Source: Dactylis glomerata
Lineage: Eukaryota; Streptophyta; Magnoliopsida; Poales; Poaceae
Direction of reading: 5' to 3'
NCBI GenBank assembly: GCA_007115705.1
Contig: QXEO01000548.1
Location: forward strand, 7,355,024 to 7,419,023
Length of the DNA stretch: 64,000 nucleotides
This document shows positions 11,950 to 23,150 of this stretch, in pieces (position 1 is the first letter of the stretch; each line of letters starts with the position of its first letter). A model generated the notes under the pieces. The model had not been told where the DNA came from. It searched no databases and worked only from the letters and a program-made list of their open reading frames with translations. The translations under genes and the position numbers were made by a program.

Positions 11950-13075
11950 CTTATAGATATTTTTTTCCTTTCTCTGAGTCCCTTTTATTGTGACATAGTT
12001 TTGCAAAGAATTAAGCTTACACTACATAAAGGACTGATGGTGTTAGTTTAAATATGTTCTGACATTGTGGTTCATTGGCAAATAATAAAACTGAGAGAGA
12101 GCTGAGATTCATCACTCGGCTTAATGCTGATACCCATTAAAGCATTCAAGGGTATTTTTCTACATTAGGGCAGAGATTTGGATATATGGGCCTAACTTCA
12201 AGCCAACCTGGATATGTTGTTAGGCAACTAAATTTGATGCTGAAACTCACATATTCCCAATATTCTGAATTTTCAACACCCTGGATGCAAACGCCAAATG
12301 GATCCATACTCTGCCAGCACTGAATTTTATTAAGTTTTGGTGGCGAGATGGTAGTAATTTCTAAAGTGCAACAGTTCTGGACCAGTCTTAACTCTTAATT
12401 ATGATGATTTTTCTTTTGGATAGATGATCTTGCTGTCTTGTATTTCACCTCTAGCTATTGCGATAATTAATGCACAACACAGTCCTCTCAACATGATTTT
12501 TTTCTTTTTCTCATTCGTTTTTATTGTGACATAGTGTTCTGCAAAGAATTAAGCTTACACTACATAAAGGACTGATGGTGTTAGTTAAATATGTTCTGAG
12601 ATTGTAGTTCATTCATTGGTAAACAATAAAACTGTGTGCGAGAGAGCTGATATTCATCGCTTGGCTTAATGCTGATATCAATTAGAGCATTCGAGGGTAT
12701 TTTTATACATTAGGGCAGAGATTTGGATATATGGGCCTAACTTCGAGCCAACCTAGATATGTAATCAGTCAACTAAATTTGATACTGACACTCAAATCTT
12801 CCCAAATTTCTACTCTAAACTTTCAACACTCTGTTTAGAGCTAGTTTGCAGATGCAAATGCCAAATGGATCCTGTACTCTACCAGCACTGGATTTTATTT
12901 AGTTTTGGTGGCGAGATGGTAGTAATTTCTGAAGTGTAATAGCTCTGGGCCAGTCTTAACTCTTAATTATGATAATTTTATTTTTGATGGATGATCTTGC
13001 TGTCTTGCATGTGTTTCACCTCTATCTATTGCGATGAATGATGCACAACTTAGTCCTCCCTGCATGATTTGCTGA
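11950..13075. repeat. Direct tandem duplication inside the leader intron of the first PMD gene
   Basis: Two head-to-tail units of about 540-580 bp (about 11950-12486 and 12487-13075) share long blocks. Examples are gcaaagaattaagcttacac (12003 and 12541), the 'aaggactgatggtgttag' block, the 'gcagagatttggatatatgg' block, and 'gatcttgctgtcttg'. They differ by scattered substitutions and short indels, so the duplication is not recent. It is non-coding. Confidence 0.8.
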
Positions 13076-13300
13076 CCCTACAGGTTCTGTGGCACTTATT
13101 ATTCTATAGGCTTTCTAGGAAAAACTTATACTATATTTGACAAAACAGCATCATTCTGTTTAGTTCATTGTTCGCCCATATTGTCTCCATTTGTTGGATC
13201 TGCCACGTGAACATTGAAAAATTCATTCATTGACCTGGTTTCGTTGGGATTATACCCCCTTTGGAACCTTACTCTTAGGTACGAAGTGATCGTCATCTTA

Positions 13301-14456
13301 GAGCATCTCTAGCAGATACCCGATAACTGCCCAAAGCCGGGAAACTCCGGCCGTTTTCCGGTTTGTGGTTCTTTTTCTGCCCCGAGCAGATCTTGGAAAA
13401 AGGCCTGGCCTGGATGATTTATCCAGTGGCCCGGATATCAACCCATCCGAGCGCTATATACCAGGTACGGAGGGGCATATTGTGGTCAATTTCCCCTGGC
13501 CGCATCGCCTCCTACACTGCCCAAACCCGCCGCAGCTCTAGCAGATCCGAGATAACTGCCCAAAACCGGAAAATTTCGGCTATTTTCCGGTTTTTGGGTT
13601 CTTTTTCTGCCCCAAGCAGATCCTGGGAAAAGACCTGGCCTGGATAAAATTATCCAGTGCCCCGATATCGTCACATCCGAGCGCCATATACCCGGAATGG
13701 AGGGGCATAAATGTGGCCGGTAAACAGCTCCGCCGCCAGCAGTGGGGGCTCGTTGGCGTCTACGCGAGCCCGTGGGGCCTCATCGTCCTCTTCGCCGCGC
13801 ACAGCTCTGATGCGGCACGACGCCTTTCTCGCGCAGTTCCGCGCGCACAGAGCGGAGAGCTCCCGGGACGTGGCGCGTCATGCACCGGCAACGGCACTGG
13901 CAACGGCACCGCCAGCATACACGGTGCAGCTGCCGTAGTCCTTTTCTGAGCAGGACCCCGAGCCCGAGGAGCAAGTGCTCCATCGGGTGCTTGCCCGCTC
14001 GGCGCGCACGACGGAGAGGGAGGAGATGGTACGCCGCGATATCGTGGCATACAAAGAGGCGCAGTTGGAGCAGGGGCTCCATACCTCCTAGCAACACGAA
14101 GCGAATCGCCAGGCCTGGCTCGTCGAAACGCTCTTCCAGGCCTACATGGAGGACTCCTCCGACGAGGAGTGAAGCGCCGCCGCCTCCGAGTCCCGGCGAA
14201 GAGTGAAGCGCCGCCACCTATTGGTCCCCAAGTTTAAGGTTAGGTCTAGGTTGTACTAATATATCAATGTAGCGAACTTATCTATGAATGTAAATTAAGT
14301 TGATGATGAACTCGTGATGATCCAAGTGCAAAATCTCCCGCGATTGCATTTTTTAAATATCCAGTTTGGATTTCGAGTATCACTGGAGAACACTTTTTCA
14401 GCTGCCCTGATCGAGATATCTTGGTTTGGTTTATCAGGGATCTGCTAGAGATGCTC
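13301..14456. mobile_element. PIF/Harbinger-like element with captured GC-rich sequence
   Basis: The terminal inverted repeats are gagcatctctagcagat (13301) and its inverted partner ending tctgctagagatgctc (14456). Flanking triplets are tta (13298-13300) and tca (14457-14459), a near-match to the TTA/TAA duplication of PIF/Harbinger elements. The first 200 bp are repeated inside the element: 'ctctagcagat...gataactgcccaaa' at about 13305 and 13534, and 'gcagatc..gg.aaa' plus 'gcctggcctggat' at about 13386 and 13616. The left terminus is therefore doubled. The core (13711-14200) is GC-rich and coding-like. No transposase is seen. Confidence 0.65.
13711..14173 (+). pseudogene. Broken GC-rich reading frame inside the Harbinger-like element
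   Basis: A frame of Ala/Ser/Arg-rich, then acidic-helical composition runs across this stretch. It is cut by in-frame stops near 13937 and 14090 and closes at a stop after an SSDEE end. The middle part (ARTTEREEMVRRDIVAYKEA and on) looks like an amphipathic helix. I recognise no family. It may be a captured host fragment or the remnant of the element's own accessory ORF. Confidence 0.35.
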
Positions 14457-14849
14457 TCACGATGCTATTCCTTGCCCTACTCGACTCAGGTCCTGGTAAC
14501 TGGTTTACACAACAATTTATCATCAGAGACTATAGAGCTAACTTGCTTGGAGAAATGAAACCAAAGTTTAACAGAATATAAACTTGGCATGATCTGGGTG
14601 CCAAATCTTGTAGAACACCTGGAACATTTATTACAGAAGGTTCAAAGCTATTACGAGTGCCCAAATAATTGCCTCTCATTTTGGTTTGCCCAAATAATTG
14701 CCTCTCATTTTGATGTTGTCATTTGTTGTTCCCTTTTTAGTGTTTACGCATCATTTGCCTCAACGGTAACTGCACAAATGACAACATCCCTATTTGGTCT
14801 ACCTTTTTTCTAACAATAATAATTTCATTACCATGTTTTCCAGGATTAG

Positions 14850-17114
14850 ATGGACCCCACATCTCAGGGTCAGAAAACACAGCAACAAAAATCAAATGGC
14901 CGAAGAGCAGTTGGTAGCTCACAAAGTTGGACAGTATGTCGCTCTTCCTCCTTCATTTTCACTCGGTCGTTGTGAGCAAAACTGCATACTAACAAACTCT
15001 TTTTTTACAGCGATATGGTGTTCTGCTACCAAGCCAGCAGACACGGAAGCTAAAAGAATGGGTTCTAACTGATCATCAACAACAACTAGTCAATGCTAGT
15101 GGTCTTGGCCATCTTGCTCTTACCACAGGATTTACCATTGATCGTTCCTTGCTAACAGCCTTTTGTGAGAAATGGAACAATGAAACAAATACTGCACATT
15201 TCGTGGGATTTGAAATGGCACCTTCTCTCCGTGATGTTTCATACATTCTTGGAATTCCAGTGACTGGTCATGTGGTGACGGCAGAACCCATTGGTGATGA
15301 AGCTGTGAACCGCATGTGCTTGCATTACTTAGGAGAGAGCCCTGGAAGCGAGGAGCAACTATGTGGCTTGATCAGATTGACTTGGTTGTACAGGAAATTT
15401 CATCAACTGCCAGAAAACCCCACCATCAATGACATTGCATTTAGCACCCGAGCGTATCTTCTATATTTGGTTGGCTCTACCTTGTTTCCTGACACGATGA
15501 GGGGCTTTGTATCCCCGAGATATCTACCACTTTTGGGGGATTTTAGGAAGATACATGAGTATGCTTGGGGGGCTGCAGCACTTGCTCATTTATACAGAGG
15601 ATTGTCTGTTGCAGTAACACCAAATGCTACTACCCAGTTTCTTGGGAGTGCTACTTTACTCATGGTACCCTCTCTTTTGTATTTCTGTTATTATCTCTAG
15701 CTTTGTGCTACCTCTGTTCCAGAATAAAAGATGTTTTGGTAGGCTACTATAGTGTACCAAAACATCTTATATTTACCATTTTGTTCACTAATTAGAGATT
15801 TCCCTTGTTTCTACAAGGCCTGGATTTATGAGTACCTTCCTTTAACTCAACCCCAACAAAAGAATCAGAATACCTTGTTGCCCCGGGCATGCCGATGGAA
15901 CTTTGGAGGAGCAACACGTGGGCAGAGAAAGAAAGTTGTGGAATGGAGAAAGGATTTTGAGCAGCTTCAGCTGTCTGATGTAAGTCTGGATTACATATGT
16001 TATAAATTTATACCTGCATATGAATTGCCGTTGAGTATTTTTTGTCTTAATATTTTTTCCAGGTCAACTGGAATCCTTACAAGGACATAAATCCAGCAAT
16101 TGTTCCAGAATATTGCATCGCAGCAGATAACATTTGCTACTCTCGGACATGGCTAATCAGCTTTAACATAAAAGAGGTGTATGTACCTGACCGGTTTACT
16201 AGGCAGTTTGGGAGGGAGCAAGGTTGCCTCCATCAGGTGCCATTGTGGGCAAGAAGAACTTGGAGTAAGGCGAAGGACTGGAGGGTTGAGTACGCTCGTG
16301 AGATTGAGGACTTCCATCAATTGGTTGGCTGTCGTTTCATCCCTTCTGCAGAAGCTAATATCAACTCCCTCCCAAATGAGTCTATAGCTGGGCAGAGTAC
16401 CACAGGATGCAGCCGGAATGCCTCTCAGAACTTCTCTATGATGGTAAGCCCCGAATAAGAACCTATTTCTTCATGCATTTTTCTCATGTGGTGATCCTTG
16501 ATGTGATTATTGGCTGTGGGTTGTAGGTTGAAGATTTAAAGAATGATCTTCCTGTAATTGATCGCTATCTGGAGGGACAGGTACTCCCTCCAGAGGTTGC
16601 AAGCTTCCTAGAGAAAGTGAGTACGATGATCAAAACTTACTCCCCACCACAGAGCAGTCCGAGGAAAGATGAAGCCGCCCAGGGCAAGAATGTAACTGGC
16701 AAAGCAAAGAACCCAAGAAAGAGGGCAAAAAACCCTCAGCTCTTTCAAGATCCTTCAAGCCCACAAGATTCTGGGGTAAACCAGTATCTAGGCGCGCTGG
16801 TACCTTATCAGGCTAGTAGCAGGTATGACAAGGTGTTAGATGGCACTGCCGCTCTACCTGATGGAGAGGAAGTGTTCAAGGAACATGAAATCATGGAGCC
16901 ATGGCAAATGTCGCATTTGAAGACAGAGTCCTCTTCCTCTCCAGACTCGAGCTCGCCGGGATCAAGGAAGCGGATGTGGCAACATCCTGATGAAGACGGA
17001 ACCCAGAGGAGCAATGACAGACTCCGAAGGAGCAGAAGACACTGTGTGCAGGTAAAAATGTTCAAGCACCGAGACGGGGTGGGTGCCGAGGAGGCCAACC
17101 CGATCTTCCTCTGA
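14850..17114 (+). CDS. Plant mobile domain (PMD, MAIN-like) protein, copy A
   Basis: Five coding exons join without phase breaks: 14850-14933, 15011-15664, 15818-15979, 16063-16443, 16527-17114 (622 aa). Residues about 50-370 match the plant mobile domain pattern as I know it. An N-terminal FCEKWNNETNTAHF block is followed by MAPSLRDVSYILGIPVTG, then RAYLLYLVGSTLFPD, RYLPLLGDF, YAWGAAALAHLYRGL, WIYEYLP, W-NPY, and SRTWLISFNIKEVYVPDR..RQFG. PMD proteins (MAIN, MAIL1 in Arabidopsis) are nuclear and act in silencing and genome stability; related domains occur in Mutator-type transposons. The last exon is Lys/Ser-rich and ends in RRSRRHCVQVKMFKHRDG plus a short tail. The start is supported by the same acceptor-to-ATG spacing in copy B. 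Exact role unknown. Confidence 0.85.
15727..15768. repeat. Hairpin remnant of a Stowaway-type MITE in intron 2 of PMD copy A
   Basis: aagatgttttggta (15727-15740) is the exact inverse of taccaaaacatctt (15755-15768). The preceding 'tacctctgttccagaataaa' resembles a decayed Stowaway end. No matching outer right end is visible. Confidence 0.5.
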
Positions 17115-17890
17115 TGGCGATCGGTGTTCACCGGTTGGTGTTGGCGTTGTACAAAGTAGTGGAGAACCGGACCTGTACTCAGGCTGCCATCGGCGGTTAA
17201 CTGTTTCATGTAGGGTTGTAGGCCTTTGCTCGTTAGGAGTCAAAAACGGAGCCTTTTGCAGTTGGGTAGCTTATGTATGTGTTCGTATGGCACCCCTGTA
17301 GGGCCAAGGTGGATGCCACAACCTTGCGGCGTTTGCACTAAGACGCGTTATCCTCTCAAGTTCATCTGGGTATTGCAGATACGCACTACAGACAGTGTAT
17401 GTGCGTTCGGACTTTGGTGTACACCGTCTATTGCAATATCATGTGCCGTGGTCGCCGAATGCGTGAAACCGATCCAAGATCATGCTCGGTATACATCCAA
17501 TCCAATTATCCAAGCATGAATTTCCCCAAGAAATGCTTCAGTTTCCTGGAAAATTACCATGATCCGGACGGGACTGCTCGATAGATCTAGCAATACTAAT
17601 TGTTCAACATCAATACGGTGGCTAGCGGAGACGGTGCTTATTGTTTTTTTTTAATCTTATAACGCTACAAGAATCTGGGCAGGCAGAGTACTCTGCTAGC
17701 ACTAGCAGCCTAGCACCATTCAGGAATGGCACGAGTTCCTCTACAAGAAAAATAAAGGAAATAAAACTGCGCCACGTTTCGGCTTCACGAGGCGTCCACT
17801 GGCCCCCACATGTCAGCGCGAGCAGGCAGGGTATTCATTGCTCAGCCTTTCCCAACGGAGTCAGAGTGGCCAGTGCTACGGTGAACTCAC
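17115..17890. other. 3' flank of PMD copy A; no gene seen
   Basis: This should hold the 3' UTR of copy A and the start of the intergenic space to copy B. No tRNA, conserved frame or complete transposon was recognised. Short open frames here look random. Confidence 0.4.
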
Positions 17891-17911
17891 GAGAGAGAGA
17901 GAGAGAGAGAG
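17891..17911. repeat. (GA)n microsatellite in the leader region of PMD copy B
   Basis: About ten GA units precede a CT-rich, leader-like stretch. GA/CT runs are common in plant core promoters and leaders; a regulatory role here is only inference. Confidence 0.8.
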
Positions 17912-18320
17912 CAGCCCATCCGTCGCCCCAAATCTGCTGCTCTTCCGCCGCTACACTGCCTTCGTCTTCCTGCGATTCACCGTGGTTTGCTCTCTATCTT
18001 CTGTCTATTTCATGGCGATTTGATGGAACATTCTTGCATTTGTGGCGTCTTACGGAGCCACCCCCTTTTCCCAGTTCTCTGCATTTCGGTTCACTTTCTG
18101 TGTTCGCATTTGCCCAGGAATCTAGGATCATCTTCCGCCCGTCATTGGATCGATTAGAGTCCCTTCTCCTTGTAGATCTTTGCTTCTCCACGCATGATCG
18201 CCAGCCTCCATTCAGATTTTCCTCTTGACATTAGGGTTTTTGGGGTTTTGGTACTTTCCCCAATCTTTTCCCCCCTGAAGCTGCGCAGTGGGAACAGCGG
18301 GCTGGGTTCTGAAGCGAGAG
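17912..18320 (+). other. Probable 5' leader exon of PMD copy B
   Basis: A CT-rich, GC-moderate stretch ends at the donor gcgagag|gtagaa (18320/18321). AT-rich intron-like DNA follows to the acceptor tatgcag at 19279 just before the ATG at 19286. The parallel with copy A (leader, long first intron, ATG a few bases into the second exon) supports it. Transcription start and leader 5' end are not defined. Confidence 0.45.
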
Positions 18321-19285
18321 GTAGAAATTGACCTGGATGCTCATTCCAGGACGGAACCGTAATGGCCGCATGTATTTTTCTGGCCCCGATTTCTGATCTT
18401 ATTTTGCTGCTGGACCATGCTCTTGATCTGACACAAGTATCATCTTACTTAAGTGCCTTTTTTTTCCTTTATCTATTTTACAGTTGATTTAGTGCTGGAT
18501 TTTCTTCTAGTGCTTAATGGTGCATTCTATGTGTTTCTTTTACCTATGATATTTTTTCCCTTCAGAAAACTATGACATTCTTTGTCTGGTTAGTTAGTAT
18601 GCCCTTTTGTACCTTGTGTGTCTGTGGCCTGTCAAACTGTCTGGTTCTTATATGTTGTGTCAGTGTCCGCAAGAGATATCACTGTGAATACACAATCATG
18701 AATCATTTTTCATACCTCATATTTTGGTGGAAAAAACTCCTAGCTAAATGTTGGTGTTTATGCTTTCCTATGATTCTGAATTGTCATCTGTTTGAAGATA
18801 TTGTCTTGTCAGCCAATCTCATGTTCTTGTTGGTAGAATCTCTGTTTGCTCCCCTTTATACCACCCGAACATCCAATTATTGGTTTTGACGGTTATGTTC
18901 AATCTCAAGGAAAACTATTGAAAATCAGGGATCTACCTGTTGCTATGTACTGTAAAACATCAGAATGTTGGAGAAAAAAACCCTAAGAAAGATACTAATT
19001 ATTTTCTTGTTATGAAAATTAAAACATCTGATTCTCTGTTGGTTATTTTTTTTGTTCACTGGAGGGGAGCAAAGTCTTTATAAATTATCAGTAATTCATA
19101 GAAACAATAGACCTATGTACTTCCATTAAGATCAGTGTACCTTATTCCAACAACAAATCCTGTGTGTGTTTCTTATTTGGCATGCACTTATCACATATCT
19201 TTTCGTTGTGACCCCCTTCGTCAATATTTCTTGTATTTCATTTTGTTTGAAACAACCATGGGGATTTATCTCTATGCAGGACTAG

Positions 19286-22200
19286 ATGGAATCCCCCGAG
19301 GAAGTATCAACAGGCAAAAGTTGCAATGAGGTAGTTATTTCACAAACCTTGCTTTGGTTCTTGCCTGTATAATTTATGTTCAAACCCTAATGCGAGATGC
19401 TCAATCATGCAGGTTTATAGTCGTGAACTATTAGTGTGTCAGATGACAGAGCAGCTCAAGACATGGAAGCTGAACAAACGGCAGCAACAATTAGTCGATG
19501 CCAGTGGGCTCGGCAATCTGATACACACTGCAGATCTGATTATCGACTGCACTGTGCTCAGGGTATTCTGCGAGCTGTGGAGCAAAGAAACGAACACAGC
19601 AAGGTTCCGTGACTTCGAAATGGCACCATCACTCAAGGACACTGCCTACATATTGGGGATTCCAGTGATAGGACGTGCAGTGACCACCGGGACTGTGCTC
19701 AACATGTCGTCAGAACAGCTTTTTTTCCAATACTTGGGTCAAGTTCCTGGTTTCGGCCACTGCAGGGGTAGTCGTGTGAAGCTCTCTTGGTTACACTTTA
19801 AGTTTAGCCAGCTCTCGGAGCGTCCCACTGATGAAGAAATTGTGTACAGCACAAGAGCATATCTATTGTACTTGATTGGAGCGACTCTGTTTTCAGACAA
19901 AGATAGGGTCTATGTCTCCCCGAAGTACTTACCACTGTTGTCGGACTTTGAGAAAGTGCGAGAATACGCGTGGGGCGCTGCTGCTCTTGCTCACCTTTAC
20001 AGAGCTCTCTCTAAGGTGATGTCATGCGCCAGAAAACGGCTATTCGGCAGCGCCACTCTGCTCATGGTATGTGAACGCTCATTAATCAAGGGAAAATCGT
20101 ACTTCAGTTTAGGAGAGCAAATTTTCTTCCAGTTCTATGGAACTTTCTAAAAGTTTTCTCAGTTGAACAAAAATGTTTTTTTTCTTATCGGGTTGAATAA
20201 AATTGTTAGAGTTAGGTTTATCAGAAACAATGATAATGTACTGTAGTCTAAAAACAACAACAGGCACTAGACCTGATGGCTTTTAAATATTAAGATAATT
20301 GTGAGCACACACCCTGCAAAGGCCAAGCCTCGAATATGGGTGGGCTGGGCTCGCACCCTGTGCCTCTATCCAACTTAGCGATGATCTGTAATCTATTAGT
20401 ACCGCAGAGTAAAAAGAACTATACAGACATGCAGGGAGATATATTCATAAGCGTCTACAAACTTTTCGCTGTTAGGTGTTGGTGATGGATGGTTAACACT
20501 TTCTAAAACAAGAAAGGATTACAGCCCGAGTAATGCAATTGATAAAATGCATTGGATGTTTGGAAAGAATAAAATGCTATCCCTTTTTTCCTTCACAAAC
20601 TCTTACTGTTACATTGTGAAAACTGTTCTAGTCTAATGTATTTTGAGTCCCTGCAAAGGGGTCAGGGTGAATGTGTTAATATATTCCAGCGTTGTTGAAG
20701 AAATTTTAGAATAGGTTTTTGTGAATAGCGACGATATTACATGCACAGACAAATAGGAGTAGAAAAAGGAAAATGTGATGTGATCTCATGTATTGGTGTA
20801 CAAAGCACACGTAAAGTTTTCATTGTTGCATGTTGTTTAAGAGTTTACGAAGTTGCTCATGGTTGACACTTCATAAAACAGGAAAGAAATTTATCAGGGG
20901 AATGACAGTTGATAAAACAAGCATTGGAGGATAGTACATAAGAAAATCCTTCCCTGTTTTTTCTATAGTTCTGTTTGAAAATCGAGTTGTTCTGAGTTGT
21001 GACACTATTCCAGTATGGAAATTTTCTAATATATCTTTGGGTTTCTACAAAGGGATGGATATATGAATATATTCCAGCAATGCGGCCTGTTATGGATGAT
21101 GCTCCAGCACATGTCTTCCCACGAGTGTGCAGGTGGACACGGCACGCAGTCGCCCAACCGGCCAAGGAAGTTTCAGATATCAGAAAAGCTTTCAGTCATC
21201 TACGGGTTTCAGATGTGAGTCTAACTTTTTGTTATTCATAGACATACTTTACCCTTTGTTACTTGGGAAATTAAGTTGACCATACATAATATGTGATCTT
21301 AATAGGTCAACTGGGAACCTTACAAGGACATGGATTCTACATTCATTCCTAACATTTGTGTGGCACCTGATAACGTCTGCTGCTCCAGAACATGGCTGAT
21401 CAGCTTTAACGTGAGGGAAGTATATGTCCCAGATCGGTTTGCTCGTCAGTTTGGTCAAGAACAGCATCAGCTCGATGATGATCATGGGCTCCAACGACAT
21501 CAGTGGAATGCATCAGTGGATTGGAGCCTCGAATATGCATCAGAGATCAAACATTTTGAGCAATTGGTCAACGCTACTCGGCATGATCATACAACAGTTC
21601 CCGCCACTTCTAATATTACCGAAGGTGCTTTCACGGCAGCGAAAACGGCACGAGAATTTCATGATCTCAGTCTACAGGCAGTGGTAAGATCTAGTTCATA
21701 AAGGTAATGCACATGAGGGCGAACTTTGTCCACAACCTAAGTGACCTTGACGTTTTCCATGTAAATGTAGGTGGAGAACATCAAGGAGGAGTTTGGAACC
21801 ATAATGCGGTTTCTCGAGCCACAGTCATTCCGCAGCGAGGTAGCCATGTCGTTTGCTCGGATCCGTGAACTACTCGAGGCTTCTCACTTGAAGGAAGGCA
21901 ATGTTGATGCCGAGGCTCGAGGTGGTGGGACCTCAGAACCTGAGTTGACTGCATCACACCCTCCTGTCATACCAGCGGGCGAACAAGTGGCCACCGGCAC
22001 AATGGGTGGCCAAGCGACGGCCCAAGCTCCGGAGCCTGTGCCTGATGAAGGGATGCAGAATGGCAGCAATCAACCTGCACCGGAATGCTGTGACATGCCG
22101 AGGGAGCAGGAGGTGGGGGACGTGTCTGGCACGCCTGGGGAAGAGGAGTCACGCGAATGGAGGTTGAGTGAGAGCAGCGAGGAGATTGATGATGATGTTC

Positions 22201-22550
22201 CGATCCGTGAGCTACTCAAGGCTTCTCGCTTGAAGAAAGTCAATGTGACCGTCGATGCTCAAGGTGGGGGGACCTCACGATGTGATGAAGCGACGCCTGG
22301 AAAATGTGACGCACCGATGGAGGAGGAGGACACTTCTGGCACGCCAGGGGAAGAGGAGGCACTAGAAGGGATCGAGAGCAGCGAGGAGGATGAGGACGAG
22401 GGAGGCCATGAGGGGCGGAAGCGACCGCGACGGTACGAGGAGGGACGAGGCGGCGGGCTCCGAAGGAGCAACCGACGCTGCGTGCAGGCCAAGAGGTTCA
22501 GGCACCGCGGTGGGAAAGGGTCCGTGGCCTCTGACCCCATCGTGCTGTGA
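19286..22550 (+). CDS. Plant mobile domain (PMD, MAIN-like) protein, copy B
   Basis: Coding exons: 19286-19330, 19413-20066, 21053-21214, 21306-21683, 21771-22550 (672 aa, all phases agree). Exons 2 and 3 have exactly the same lengths as in copy A (654 and 162 nt). Shared blocks include WKLNKRQQQLVDASGLGNL, FCELWSKETNTARFRDFEMA, RAYLLYLIGATLFSD, KYLPLLSDF, YAWGAAALAHLYRAL and SRTWLISFNVREVYVPDRF. The proteins are clear paralogues in tandem, 2.2 kb apart, same strand. The last exon is acidic and holds an internal duplication (IRELL-ASxLKK/E...GGGTS...SGTPGEEE, residues about 438-570). It ends with the same basic tail (RRSNRRCVQAKRFRHRGG...) as copy A. Nuclear DNA-related role is inferred from the family; no catalytic motif is visible. 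Confidence 0.85.
20480..20710 (+). repeat. Decayed duplicate of the intron 2/exon 3 junction in PMD copy B
   Basis: The segment resembles 20850-21100. 'ggatggttaacactttctaaaacaag' parallels 'catggttgacacttcataaaacagg', 'caattgataaaatgcattgga' parallels 'cagttgataaaacaagcattgga', and 'ctgcaaagggg...gtgttaatatattccagc' parallels the start of exon 3 ('ctacaaagggatgg...gaatatattccagc'). It thus includes a broken copy of the exon 3 5' end inside intron 2. Confidence 0.55.
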
Positions 22551-22815
22551 CTGATGCATTCAGGATTCAGCCATCATTGGCCACCTGAGCCTTGCATGTA
22601 CTGCCTTTATAGTATTTCCGGATTGGATTTGATATGCTCCCTTGTACTTACATTTCCTGTGGTTTGTACTAACGTTTATGCCGGGACCTCTTATGCCGGT
22701 ATGTTCACGCCGAACATGGGCCATTTCTCTACTTGACTATGTGAAATTTCGGTATTAACCGTTTGTTGCTCTTGTTGAGGGAAACAACATATGACTCTGC
22801 TGTGATCTTTATTAA
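22551..22815 (+). other. Probable 3' UTR of PMD copy B
   Basis: This T-rich stretch after the stop codon at 22550 contains 'tttgttgctcttgttgag'. It runs into the LINE fragment below. No canonical aataaa was seen on the coding strand. Confidence 0.35.
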
Positions 22816-23150
22816 TTAAATTACACTTACATCGTCAATTAACAAAGTGAAAATACAACTTTGACGATCCTCTAACGAAACACTTGGCTGAGGTCCACAC
22901 TCTTTAGCTAAGGCATGAGCTACACAATTTGCATTTCTAGAGACGTAAATGAATTCTACTTTGGAGAAAGATGTCGCCTGGACGCATATGTCTTGAACAA
23001 TTGGAGCTGAAGCTATTGCTATATCCAGCATCATTCAGCATGTGTAACTTCTAGGCAATCAGATTGCACCATCAAATTGTTGCATCGTAGTTGATTTGCC
23101 AACTATAGCCCATATCTGATAGCTAAGGCCTCGTTCAACGCTGCATCAAT
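22816..23150 (-). pseudogene. RNase H domain fragment of a LINE
   Basis: Read on the minus strand: EALAIRYGL, then a stop, then a VQSDCLEVTHA block, a further stop, and EFIYVSRNANCVAHALAKEC. This is the order of the RNase H (RVT_3) domain at the end of plant LINE ORF2 or related mobile genes. In-frame stops show it is dead. No reverse transcriptase or poly-A tail is attached. Confidence 0.6.
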
